Below, one piece after another: positions 32,642 to 42,639 of a stretch of 64,000 nucleotides of DNA. This DNA comes from Echinarachnius parma (taxonomy: Eukaryota > Echinodermata > Echinoidea > Clypeasteroida > Echinarachniidae). Below the pieces are notes generated by a model, which saw nothing but the letters and a program-made list of their open reading frames with translations, had not been told where the DNA came from and ran no database searches. The position numbers were made by a program, and so were the translations under genes. Location: assembly GCA_037951105.1 (NCBI GenBank), contig JBAMJV010002091.1:153595-217594 (forward strand), given 5' to 3'. Positions within the stretch are counted from its first letter, which is position 1, and each line of letters opens with the position of its first letter.

Positions 32642-32974
32642 GCAGTGTGCGCTACGTGCGATGCGCTAAGTCACATGTGTCACAGTGTTGCTATTGTCAT
32701 GCAGTATTTTCAGTATGATTTTCGTGTGATTTGAAGATTTGTGATTTTGGAAGTAAGTAGTGAACCAAAAACGATCGTTTCAACGGAGGGCGAGGAGTAA
32801 TTTATCAACCCAGAATCGGCATTTATCGAGATTTTGTTGGTAACTGATTATTATTATATTGATAACGAACGTGAACACCAATCATACACGGACAAAGAAA
32901 TAAAATTGAATGATATTGTACGATATTTTCGGGCGATTCTTATAGTTATACAGCTAGCTACGCATTAAGCTAAC

Positions 32975-33297
32975 ATGACGCCAGGCCGACCGGCCAGGCG
33001 CTTGATGCAGGGGATTCCCGGTGAGTGTAGATCGGAGCTTGAAGTAACACCAAAATGATTGTTATCATTTTGTGCTTTTCTCAGTAAATTCCATAAGAGC
33101 ACAATACAAAAATAACAAATAATTGACTGGGAGTGTGATTACTGATAAATATTTTTCTGTCTGCAGACTACTCTGATCATTCACAATTATTTTGTTATTC
33201 CCACTCAAACTTCGAGTTTGAGTTCGAAGCCGTGGTCGTGGAAGATATTTTTTTGGTGACAAATGGAATGCCGGTGTCTTTGCCTTTCGTACCATAG
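32975..33297 (+). CDS. Candidate two-exon small gene, unknown protein
   Basis: Exon 1 runs from ATG 32975 (A at -3) to 33020, giving MTPGRPARRLMQGIP plus one base, and ends at a consensus donor CCCG|GTGAGT. Exon 2 starts after a pyrimidine-rich acceptor TTTTTCTGTCTGCAG at 33166, with a branch-like CTGAT about 20 bp upstream. Its first two bases complete an Asp codon, and the frame stays open through NFEFEFEAVVVEDIFLV to a TAG at 33295-33297. The intron would be 146 bp. Total about 58 residues. AATAAA follows at about 33379. No family is recognised. The in-phase match of both sites raises it above noise, but a short frame like this can occur by chance. Confidence 0.3.
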
Positions 33298-34252
33298 CAA
33301 TTATTGCATGTGGTTGTCCTGTTCTTATCGCTTGAAAATTACAATGAATGAAAGAACTTTTAAATTTAGATAACCCAAAATAAATTCAATGCAAACATAA
33401 GCGTCTACTCTTGGGAGCAGTTTGGAAGTTGCTGTAGAAGTTTCACAGAATTGAAGCCGGCGAAGTCATTGAAATAAAAATCATATAATTATATACTGTG
33501 GACGTAGACTGAATCGCTGGTAGAATTATACATTATTCTGGTCTTCTGGAGCATCAGTTGACGGTTATGAAGTATAATTATAATAATTATGAATTAAAAG
33601 ATTAACATTTCCTACAATAAAAATAATGGTGTTCACTTTGAATAATGCAGAATTTAGGCGGAAAATATGGTTGTTTGTGTCGGAATGAGGGCGTCCTTCG
33701 ATCACAATGAGGGCGCTCTACATGAAACTAATTTGAAAATGCACGATTATAATATACGTTCTTAATTATATAAACAATACATGATATATCGTACAGAAAA
33801 TTGTATAAAACTAACCCTAGACAGTCCAAGGCAGAATAAATATGTTGCACCATCATATTTTTGCAATATTTCGTACATGACAGTGATGCACATTTTTGTG
33901 ATAAATATGGCATAAAACATCATATAAAGACAAAAAAAAAATTTCCAGATAGACATGCTACAATCTGTATGTAAAAAGGTATTATGTTTTGTTACCCATT
34001 ATATGATAAAATGCTGTGGTCAGGTGCAGATGTTTTTGAAATTTGTATTGTATTGGCCTAGAGAGGGCGCCCTACTCAACAATGAGGGCGCTATTTCTAA
34101 AAAAAATGAGCGAAAACGCAAGAGTAATTGATGTCGTAATTGTTGATTTGAATCAATTGTTGATTGGGTGATTGTGTTTGATTGATTGTATGATTTTAAA
34201 AGGTTTAAAATAAACAAAAAATTAAAATATGACATTATTATTTTAATTTGGT
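33298..34252. other. No recognisable gene; AATGAGGGCGCT words
   Basis: AT-rich. CACAATGAGGGCGCTCTACA (33702) and CAACAATGAGGGCGCTATTT (34077) share AATGAGGGCGCT with GAGGGCGCCCTA just before the second, perhaps remnants of a small inverted element. No ORF supported. Confidence 0.45.
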
Positions 34253-34395
34253 GACTCGGACTCGGACTCGGACTCGGACCATGGTGACTCGGACTCGGAC
34301 TCGGACTCGGACCATGGTGACTCGGACTCGGACTCGGACTCGGACCACGGTGACTCGGACTCGGACTCGGACTCGGACCATGGTGACTCGACTAC
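34253..34395. repeat. 33-bp minisatellite of GGACTC hexamers, 4.3 units
   Basis: Units GGTGACTCGGACTCGGACTC plus GGACTCGGACCAT repeat at 33 bp from about 34251. Because 33 is divisible by three, it is open on both strands: Arg-Thr dipeptides forward and Ser-Glu dipeptides in reverse. This explains the apparent ORFs, and I do not call a protein. Confidence 0.93.
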
Positions 34396-35379
34396 AACAC
34401 TGCATGTTTCACACACACAGCCCGCCCTGAGCTGTGTAAACATACATGTTTCACACACTAGCCAGCCCTGTGTATGCAAACTATGCAGACATGCAGTCTA
34501 GACCAGGGGGGGTAAACTCAGCCGCCATGATGGTTAGGTATGTATGCGATTAGAAGCAGTTTAGCTACGTCACAAAACGTCATCACAAGTATGACAGGCT
34601 GTGTATTTCGAAATTGATCTGGAATTTAATAATAAAATACATCCCATTGAGCGGTGAAATATTCACCACCTCTTTATCTAGCGTAATCAATTTGTGTTGC
34701 CCTTTTCTACCCCATTAATAAGAGCACTTTTTTAGTTACATTTTGTGTTAAATACTGTTTATGATTGCTCAATATTTGCAGAAGAGTCGCTCTTCATACA
34801 CGGATCACTGTCTCAGCCAAGGGCAAAAATTGTTTACAAATTCATCGCGCGCAAAATCACAAATGTACGCGCTAATGACATCTTTGCCATAGAAAATGTA
34901 CAGTGTGAGTGCGCTTGGTAAAGTGCGCGCCTTACGCACATTCTTATTGTTGCGTCATATTATTTCCCCACAATGCAGTTTTGTGACGAACTTCCTCCGT
35001 TCAATACTGCTCGTAAACAAGACCGTCAGCCCGCCATTGTTTTATGTACAAAGTGTATGGGGTACGGAACCTACGGGCAATACAGTTTACCTTCTAGTTC
35101 TACAACGGCAGTGTTGGAGTCATACTTCTATGGTCTAGACATGCAGTTAATTATGCAGTCTAGACATGCAGCTCTTCCAAGCTACACGTGGCTAGGCACA
35201 CACAGCCGGCCAGCTAGCCCACACGTACGCCCGTACGCAACAGACTGAGGGCGCAGCCATGTTCGTTGTTTTCAAATGGCGCTCGGTGCGAAATGTCTCG
35301 TAATTTCTTCTTTGCCCATTCGAGATCATAGGTTCAAGCAAAGTTCAGTTATTGAGTCGGTTAATTCAGCCATACTCCC
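34396..35379. other. Moderate-CpG stretch, no firm gene
   Basis: ATGCAGTCTAGACC (34490) and GGTCTAGACATGCAG (35131) plus ATGCAGTCTAGACATGCAG (35152) are inverted relative to each other and may mark the ends of a ~700-bp decayed element. Inside are AACGTCATCAC and CGCCATGATGG words. An open frame at 34973-35248 has no recognisable domain. Confidence 0.4.
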
Positions 35380-37290
35380 AAATGAATGTAGATATCATAA
35401 ATGTATTACCCACATGACATTGCCGATTTAATTTTTTTCTTCATTTTGCAATATTTTGGAAAATAAAAAGGTTTAAAAATGGCTAAAATTCATGATAAAA
35501 TGCATTGAAAAATACGCATTATTTTACGCTATAATTTGTTTTCTTTTATTTTTGTCAAATCAGTTTTTTGAAATTGTTGTTAGGTATATTCTGGTAGATC
35601 AAGCAATTGGCAACACTTTCATAACTGTTTGAAAAAGTCTCATTGGGCTAGTTTCAAAATATATCTCGCGAAAGTTGGTGTTCTGAAATCGATTTTCGGC
35701 CGAATTTGTCAAAATTTTCGCCGGAGCCTTTTTCGTAGGCGAATTTATGCATTTATTTCCGTAAATCTTAAGATTTTCAATCAGGTAAGTGATTTTAGAC
35801 ACTTAGTGAACTTATAAAAGCTCTTAAAAACAATTATTTGTTTCATCAAAAAAGATTTATAACTCTTGGAAAGTTCACAAGAAGCAGCATACTGAAATTC
35901 CTTACGGAGGTGGAGCTGTTATTAGACCGCCTCCGTCGGGGATGAATTCCAAGCGCCGCTCGGTCCCATATCCTATATTTCGTGTATGAACTCTGGATTG
36001 TATTCGACATGATGTTTAAAACATTTATTTAAAATACTTGCATCAATTTGTTGGATTCCATGCGTATCAGATGTCGAGAAATATTGTTTTCTTTGTATAA
36101 ACCAAGTTTTAAAATGATTCCAAACAATTTTTAAATTGGTTTTATATACCATAAAGCAACAAGCCAGTGTCACAGAATGTGCGTAGATTAAACTAGGCCT
36201 TCTAGGCCAGCACCGAACAGCGCTTGGATTTCACCGCCGACGCAGGCGGCCCAATATCCGCACAGCGTCCGTTCGACGATTCGGCCTGCTGCTTTCCGTG
36301 ACTTTGTAAAGAGTTATAAAACATATTTAATGAAGTAAATGACTGGTCTCATGAACTTTTGTGGAATGTAAAAGTCACTAAAATCACTTCCAATAGTATA
36401 CAAATACAGATTTACGGAAATGAATGCTAGAATTACGGACAGAAACATGTTCCGGCGAAATGAATTACAGATCCTGTCACAAAACTCGAGTTAGATATCA
36501 TTTTTCAAAGACTATTGTATAAAATCTAGTCTATGAGATTGTATAAAAAATCGATATTTAGGTAGTTCATACCTTCTTTTAACAGAATAAAATAGCAAAT
36601 ACATCCAGATAACTGATTTGAACTTTTTATTCGGTATTACAAACCATGAATGACTGCAGGCCAGTGTCACGAAATGCGCGTATTCGACTAGGCCTTTTTA
36701 GGCCAGGCATCGGACAGCGCTTGGGATTTACCGCCCACGCAGGCGGCCCAATGTCTCTACAGTGTCCGTACGACGATCAATTCTGCTGCTTTTAGACACT
36801 TTTTAAAGAGTTATATAACAGATTTAATGAAGTAAATGACTAGTCTCATGAACTTTTATGGATTTTACATGTCCCCAAAATCACTTCCAATATTAGACAA
36901 ATACAGATTTACGGAAATATATGCTAGGATTACGGACATGAAACATGCTCCGGCGAAATGAAGGACGGATTCTGTCATAAAATCGGTTTTAGATATAATT
37001 TTTAAATGATTATTGTAAAAAATCTAGACTATGAGACTTTATAAAAATCAAAATATAGGTAGTTCATACCTTCTTTTACCAGAATATAATAGACAATACA
37101 TCCAAAAAACTGATTTGACAAAATTAAAAAGAACAAAATTAAGGCAAAAAATAATGCGTCATTTCACATGATTTTTACACACATTTTAAAACATTTTTAT
37201 TCCCCCCCAAGTAACGAAAAAAACACAATCTTTGAACAAAAAGTGATAAATATGCATTGAAATTATGATGTCCACCATTAATTATGGACA
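35380..37290. repeat. Large inverted repeat with a tandem third copy
   Basis: The block 36661-37130 is a tandem duplicate of 36172-36640 (shared GCCAGTGTCACGAAATG, AGGCCAGCACCGAACAGCGC / AGGCCAGGCATCGGACAGCG, GCAGGCGGCCCAAT, AATGAAGTAAATGACT, CAGATTTACGGAAAT, GGTAGTTCATACCTTCTTTT). Upstream, 35440-35960 is the same block inverted (ATTTCCGTAAATCTTAAG; AAGTGATTTTAGACAC; GTCAAATCAGTTTTTTGAA; TACGCATTATTTTACGC). The outer inverted match extends to AAAATAATGCGTCATTTCAC at 37145 and loosely to 37290. No ORF. It behaves like a composite foldback element. Confidence 0.75.
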
Positions 37291-37483
37291 TTAATTAAGT
37301 AAGTCTGGTGTTTTAGTGATTTTCATCGACCCTCTCTGGACGATTGATCAAAAAAGATCGAAGGGCTTCTTAGTGTGTGGATGACGTCATCCGCGCGTGC
37401 AGATTTGTCAAAATGAAGCGCGCTCTGTCAAAATGGCAGCGCGCTCAATCTGAATAGGCGATGTACGCAACCGGGAGTACGTG

Positions 37484-37640
37484 CCCAGTGAGTGTGTATG
37501 CAATGTACTGCACTGCACTGGGCTGATATGTAAGCCCAGTGAGTGTGTATGCAATGTACTGCACTGCACTGGGCTGATGTAAGCCCAGTGGCAGTGAGTG
37601 TGTATGCAATGTACTGCACTGCACTGAGCTGATGTATCGC
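37484..37640. repeat. ~55-67-bp tandem hairpin repeat, three units
   Basis: Each unit reads GCCCAGTGAGTGTGTATGCA, ATGTACTGCACTGCACTGGG, CTGATGTA. GCCCAGTG at the front and CACTGGGC at the back are complementary, so each unit can form a stem. The third unit has an extra GCAGTG. Two short minus-strand frames over this are repeat by-products. Confidence 0.9.
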
Positions 37641-37744
37641 ACGCTATACACAGTTTTCCACACAGTACACTTTCCTTACCTTAGTATAATTTCATTTGGT
37701 CATTGTGTGTGGTGTTAATGTGCATGATGATTGCCTGAAAAAAA

Positions 37745-37850
37745 ATTGCTATACAAGTTTATCCAATTGCTATACAAAAATTATTTTGTATAGCAGATTT
37801 GCTATGCAATTTTTGGGCTGGAAATTATTCCCTGAAATAGGGTTAACCAG
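37745..37850. repeat. CAGGGAATAATTTCC repeat fragment and TTGCTATACAA hairpin
   Basis: TTGCTATACAAAAATTATTTTGTATAGCA is a hairpin (arms TGCTATACAAAA / TTTTGTATAGCA). ATTTGCTATGCAATTTTTGG and GGAAATTATTCCCTG follow and match 32280-32345 in reverse. Confidence 0.5.
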
Positions 37851-38045
37851 AGATGCTACCATGGGACTAATATGGGATCTGTTTCATCAAGACCTTTTAT
37901 ATAAAGTTCTTATTCCTCTGACCATCTTAACTTAGCCACAGAATATCAGTGACAAGTTTTAGATACCCAGCCTGGTTTCAATTAACACCTTTTAGTGCAC
38001 TTGGTGAAATGCTGGACTATTGGCAGGGAAGTATAATGAAATAAA

Positions 38046-38531
38046 CCCCGTGTTCACACACAAATTTCATCGTATAGCTAGTCGAGAGCTGACTAGCTAT
38101 ACCCTTCTCGACTAGCTATACGATGAAATTGTGTGTATGAACGCTCACTAACGATATGTCGTATAAAGAATCATCGTATAGCGAAACGGGGGTTTGAGCA
38201 TCGTTTCGAACTAGAGCTGACTAAAGAATCACGCTCGTTTTGTGTGTGAACGCTCGGCGACTCGAAGGTTATACGACAACGGTATAACTGGGCGGGGCTT
38301 AACATGACAGCGTGTTACTTCACTCAGATTTGCGCTCGCTCACAGAAGACAGCAGACAGAAAAAAGACACCACACTGCGCAGTAGCAAACTGCGCACCTA
38401 TACGATGTTTCGCTGTAGCTGTTTCGGGATCTTGTTTTTGTGTGTGTGAACGCTCGATGTTTCTTTAAATACGATGATTCTCTATACAACGTTTCGGGAT
38501 AAAAATTTGTTGTGTGTGAATTTACACGCTG
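38046..38531. mobile_element. Palindromic TIR element, CGTGTTCACACACA family, copy 1
   Basis: Ends CCCCGTGTTCACACACAAAT / TTGTGTGTGAATTTACACGC. Immediately inside the left end a hairpin with arms ATCGTATAGCTAGTCGAGA / TCTCGACTAGCTATACGAT. The middle shares AGACAGCAGACAGAAAAAAG and GCGCAGTAGCAAACTGCGCA with copy 2 (42876-43373), on the opposite strand. The GTGTGTGAACGCTCG word repeats several times. About 486 bp, no ORF. The superfamily is not assigned. Confidence 0.8.
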
Positions 38532-38627
38532 AAAGATAACTAACTTGATAGTTTTATTGTCTGGTCATGTCTCTCAATGTTCACTTTAGAAGATGCATAA
38601 TATAAATATGAAAATCATCATCATCCT

Positions 38628-38825
38628 CCCCCACCCCTCCCCCTCCCCCCCCCCCCCCCCCATCATCATCACAATCACCATCACTATCACCATCATTGTT
38701 AATGATTTGTATATTTTAATTATTTTATTTTTGATCAAATACTCTTCTATTTCTCTCTCTTTTTCATGTATATATTTATGCGCACAGAGACAAGGATTAT
38801 TATTATTATTATCATCATCACCATA
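38628..38825. repeat. Poly-C, (ATC)n and (ATT)n microsatellites
   Basis: CCCCTCCCC grading to C17, then CATCATCATCACAATCACCA, then later TTATTATTATTATTATCATC at 38796-38820. Confidence 0.85.
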
Positions 38826-39039
38826 ATTTTCATGCAGATTTTCCTCCTCATGGGTAACTTTGTTTCCCTGTTACCCACCCCCACCCCCTTCTCCTCCTCT
38901 GGCTCATCCCTGGCTACTCCACTGTCCTAGGTCCGTTGACTTTGATCATGGGCGGCTGGGGTCGAATATCATCCTTCCTCTTTATCAGCTGTCAAGCAAA
39001 AAAAGAAGGGGTAAAAAAAAAGGTCCTTGCCCTTAGCTG

Positions 39040-39262
39040 CCAGAAATTATATGAATTTGATGATTTGCCCAAAAATAATATGAGCTTGCCTGAAATAATA
39101 TGACATGAATTTGCCCAAATATGATAGGAGTTTGCTCCAATATAACATGCCTTTGCCTCAAAATTGCATGTTTTTGCCCCAATTTAAGGAGCTGTATATC
39201 CGCAAATTGCCTTTTTCAAAATCTCTGGGGGGTGCAGCCCCCTATAACCCCCCCCCCCCCCA
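39040..39262. repeat. ~32-bp degenerate repeat, TTTGCCC / ATATGA
   Basis: TTTGCCCAAAAATAATATGA, GCTTGCCTGAAATAATATGA, TTTGCCCAAATATGATAGGA, TTTGCTCCAATATAACATG, TTTGCCTCAAAATTGCATG and TTTTGCCCCAATTTAAGGAG form six loose tandem units, ending at a GGGGGGTGCAGCCCCCTATA foldback and a C14 tract. Confidence 0.7.
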
Positions 39263-39855
39263 CACACACACACCGCATATGCCTATGACTGTGATAACAA
39301 ATCTCTAAATGCACCCTACCTGGGTTTAATAGGAAGTCTCAATTTCTTCAAGTGCAAATTGACTGCACGGAGCCAAGATATAAATCTGATACCATTTTAC
39401 AAATCAAATCAACCGTAGGATGTATTTAATTTGCGCGAATAAATTGGCTCTCGCGAGATCAGAATTAAAAATAGTTTTGATTGATTTCAGGAGTTTCTTT
39501 GAGCCAAAACAGCTAGCAAAGCTGAAGTTCATAGTCACACATGTTTAAAACTCTCCCTGATTGAATGTAATAAATGTAGCTTTTTTCATTTATATTTCTT
39601 TTCTGTCCACCTACTCTTGAATTAGAGTTTAAATAATGTCTGGACGTCACCTCGACTTTTGGGGCCTGTTACGGATATAATTTATACTACAACTCTACAT
39701 CGAGTCTTGGGTAGCCCCAGACAAAAAAACATACTAACAAATCTGTTGATTTTAGTGCCTATTCAGGCAAGTCAAAAATTGTTTAAGAAATACCTGAAAA
39801 GTTTAGGTAAACATTGATAGTTCAACGAATTGCATGTTTGTGCAAATACTTTACA
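39263..39855. other. No recognisable feature
   Basis: AT-rich, no supportable ORF, array or TIR pair. Confidence 0.45.
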
Positions 39856-39863
39856 AGTTGTAG

Positions 39864-40046
39864 CAGGGTAGGAAATAAACGGGGTCTGAGGGCGACTTTG
39901 CCCCCTAATTTTCAAAATAGCCACCTGAAATCAGTAGGTAGCCCCTAAAATTACCATAGGGTATTATGTGTAATATTTTTTTATATCCATCAGATCGAAA
40001 AAGTAGCCCCCTAAAATAAAAATCAAAATCAAAAATTCTTTCCTTG
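39864..40046 (+). mobile_element. hAT-like MITE, CAGGGTAGGAAATA family, copy 1
   Basis: Begins CAGGGTAGGAAATA, ends TTCTTTCCTTG, with a perfect 8-bp target duplication AGTTGTAG on each side (39856-39863 and 40047-40054). 183 bp, containing GGGCGACTTTGCCCCCTAA and repeated GTAGCCCC. An 8-bp duplication with CAGGG start is the hAT signature. An intact duplication implies a fairly recent insertion. Confidence 0.92.
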
Positions 40047-40710
40047 AGTTGTAGAAGTGCAGGTGAATATTTTACTAGGATTTACACCCAATTCTTGAAT
40101 CGAAATGTCCAATGTCAACACAGGGTCATTGAACTTTTCATAGCCCAATCCGCCTCACAACTTGAAGGTGATGTGATGACACTTCTCATATCTTGATTGG
40201 CCAGACTCACTAGCCGAGCCCTCGGGGGTCTCGAGTCAGTTTGGGTCTATCTGCCCACATCATGAAGACCACAATGTTTCTCTCTTAGTTCCACAAGTTT
40301 TGAAAGTGCCACGAAACAAATTTGAAAACGTATCCACTGCATGCAGACTATAAGGACACATTGGCTACTTATAAATATGGATATACATTATATGTCGACA
40401 CTACGGATATTATGACTGAGAATAAAGGAGTCTGGACATAAGACAACCAACATCATATTCAAGCTAGAAAATTCTCGTTTTTCCCCCCATTCATATTACA
40501 AATCATTCAAAAGTATACATTTCAAATGATATTATGTGTGTATAGACAACAGATTAGAAAACAAATTTTTCTTCATTTTTTTCTTTTTCTTCAAAAGATT
40601 TGATAATAGTCCCTCAATTCAAGATGTATAGGGGTAAGAATTAAAAACAAATAAAGACTAAAATCCCAATACAGACATACAAATATTACCTGAATGCCAG
40701 TGCCCTATAA

Positions 40711-40891
40711 CAGAGTAGGAAATACACGGGGCTGAGGGCGACTTTGCCCCCTAATTTTCCAAATAGCCCCCTGAAATCAGTAGGTAGCCCCTGAAATTAC
40801 CATATATACTGTAGGGTATTGTGAAATATGTTGTGACATCCATCAGATTGAAAAAGTAGCCCCCTATATTGAAAAGTTAATTCTTTCCTTG
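40711..40891 (+). mobile_element. hAT-like MITE, CAGGGTAGGAAATA family, copy 2
   Basis: Begins CAGAGTAGGAAATA, ends TTCTTTCCTTG, with a perfect 8-bp target duplication CCCTATAA (40703-40710 and 40892-40899). 181 bp, colinear with copy 1, 850 bp away in the same orientation. The different target duplications show two separate insertions, not a tandem copy. Confidence 0.92.
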
Positions 40892-41297
40892 CCCTATAAG
40901 GGCCTGAAAATGACTTGTTATGTACATGATTTATTTGAAAATGATTAGAATGAACTTGACTTTCTAGGTGACCAGTGTCTGAATGCAGGCTTTGAACTGT
41001 GTTATGGCATTATCACACTGCAGGCCAAAGAGGAAACCACAGCTCCCAAGATATATGTCAACACCACTCATCAGCTTAATATGACTGGGACAGTATACAC
41101 CAAAGAAAAATATACAACTATGAATAGAGTCGTCTGGACATTGTCTGGACAGTCACCTAGACTAAATAGACAATAAATATTGAGCAGTGTAGTTGGGAGG
41201 ACAGGGTCAAGAAAAAAATTAATATGAAAGATGATGATGATGGGTGTACATTTTTTTAAAAGAGGTTCAACCAGAGAAAATGTTACTTGACATCCCT

Positions 41298-41860
41298 TTA
41301 AAGGGATAGTTGAGTTTTGGTATAGAGGGCACTACACAAAATAATTTTTTTGTGTGATAATGAAAAACCGAGTGTCAAAATTGAAAGAGGATATAATTTT
41401 AATGACAGAATAAACTTTATTTGATCAAAAAGCGGTTCAGAAATGGCTGAAATATCCATAAACATAACCATTTGTAATAAATGTGGGGCCCCACAATTAT
41501 TCAATAATTTTGAACCAGCCGTTAAAAAAAATATTTAAAATGCTTCCTCTTTTCAAACATTTATAAAAGAGGTTTTTAAATAGTTGTTGATTATCTCTCT
41601 ATCTAATCACTATTTCAACAAAATATCACATGTATGCACAATATTTTATTTTAAATGGTTGAAACCGATGAGTGTTTAGAGAGCGCCCTGTTGAGTTTTA
41701 ACGGCTCTTTTTTTATTAGTAATTTGTAATTTTGTATTCCTTTCGAGCATGGTGGGAGTTATAACTATTAGTTTGTCATGTAATGGTGCAGGTTTTGGTT
41801 ACTAAATTTCAGTTTGACCAAAACTGTACTCTCTTTACCAGAACTCACCTATCCCTTTAA
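41298..41860 (+). mobile_element. TTAA MITE, TTAAAGGGATAGTTGAGTT family, copy 1
   Basis: Left TTAAAGGGATAGTTGAGTT, right AACTCACCTATCCCTTTAA. 563 bp. The inner landmarks (AATAAACTTTATTTGATCAA, GGTTCAGAAATGGCTGAAAT, GGGGCCCCACAATTATTC, AAGAGGTTTTTAAATAGTTG, GAGAGCGCCCTGTTGAG, TTGGTTACTAAATTTCAGTT) are shared with 45921-47205 and 56687-57250, which are inverted relative to this copy. T2/Kolobok-like ends. The right TTAA (41857-41860) is shared with the next element. Confidence 0.9.
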
Positions 41861-41936
41861 CCCATTCAGGACTGGTCCCAAGAATACTTGCCTTGGAATC
41901 TATAGTGAATCACATTTCCTTTAAGATTTGGGTTAC
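41857..41936 (+). mobile_element. Short piggyBac-like MITE, TTAACCCATTCAGGACT family, copy 1
   Basis: TTAACCCATTCAGGACTGG at the left, then TTGGAATCTATAG as in the copies at 62971 and 63337. The right end is worn (TTTGGGTTA). About 80 bp. It starts on the same TTAA that ends the preceding MITE. Confidence 0.6.
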
Positions 41937-42094
41937 AGTAAATTTTACAAAAAGTACAAAAGATAGAAGTATGTATGCTGATAAATTAATTGAAAGTCTA
42001 TGAAACACTGTTTCTTTGGATATTCAACAAATGCAAAACATGTGTATCCCCATCGAGTCTGTGCTTGAGCAAGACAATTAATCCACTAATTATG
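41937..42094. other. No recognisable feature
   Basis: Short AT-rich spacer; nothing supportable. Confidence 0.4.
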
Positions 42095-42235
42095 GCTGCT
42101 CTCTACATAAATGTGGACCTGGTAGTAGGTCTAAGTCTATGTAGGCATGGCCCTCCCAATGCCCATAAGCTGCTTAGGAGGAACGCTCCCCAGGGAGTGG
42201 AGATGACGTGAGCTATAAACCAATGTGTGCATGCA
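42095..42235 (+). repeat. SINE-core-like fragment
   Basis: GCATGGCCCTCCCAATGCCC, AAGCTGCTTAGGAGGAACGC and GCTCCCCAGGGAGTGGAG. The last matches the core at 52705 and, inverted, the one at 84-105. A plus-strand open frame over it is incidental. Confidence 0.45.
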
Positions 42236-42317
42236 AAAGCTCATGTGAAACATGTTTAGGAGAACTTAGGGAATGTGCAATTATTAAATTTCTGTTCTAT
42301 AAAATAAAACCAAGAAA

Positions 42318-42400
42318 TTAACCCTTGTCCACGGGAATCTGGTGGGCTATGTACAAATAAAGGCTATGAGGATTTCAGAATCTCAATAGGAACGGGTTAA
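42318..42400 (+). mobile_element. Short piggyBac-like MITE, TTAACCCCTTGACTACGGGA family, copy 1
   Basis: TTAACCCTTGTCCACGGGAA to CAATAGGAACGGGTTAA, 83 bp, with GATTTCAGAATCTC shared with the copies at 54824 and 56611. TTAA at both ends and CCC...GGG termini are the piggyBac pattern. Confidence 0.7.
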
Positions 42401-42429
42401 TATACTTCTCCACAAGTACTCACATACTC

Positions 42430-42605
42430 TTAAAGGGACTTAGTAACATTGTCCAAATCCTCAAAGTAAAATTTTAATTCTAGCGGTTCCCTTATACCTT
42501 GTTGTATTCGTATTAACAATAAAATCACGGGACAGGTTTCAGTTTTTCAAATTTCCCTTTCGTTACAAAGATATGTATGATTGAAGTATTCAGATAAGAA
42601 AAACT
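42430..42605 (+). mobile_element. TTAA MITE, GGGATCTAGTAACTTTGTC family, left half
   Basis: TTAAAGGGACTTAGTAACAT, TTGTCCAAATCCTCAAAG, TTCTAGCGGTTCCC, CAGTTTTTCAAATTTCCC and GATTGAAGTATTCAGAT match the first half of 30862-31236. It stops abruptly; the right half is absent. Confidence 0.75.
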
Positions 42606-42639
42606 CCGAGAATGCCAATTAAACCAGCCAACCAGGGGG

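Noticed and set aside
34243-34479. Ser-Glu and Arg-Thr repeat proteins
   Set aside because: Produced by a 33-bp minisatellite that is open on both strands; no flanking coding sequence.
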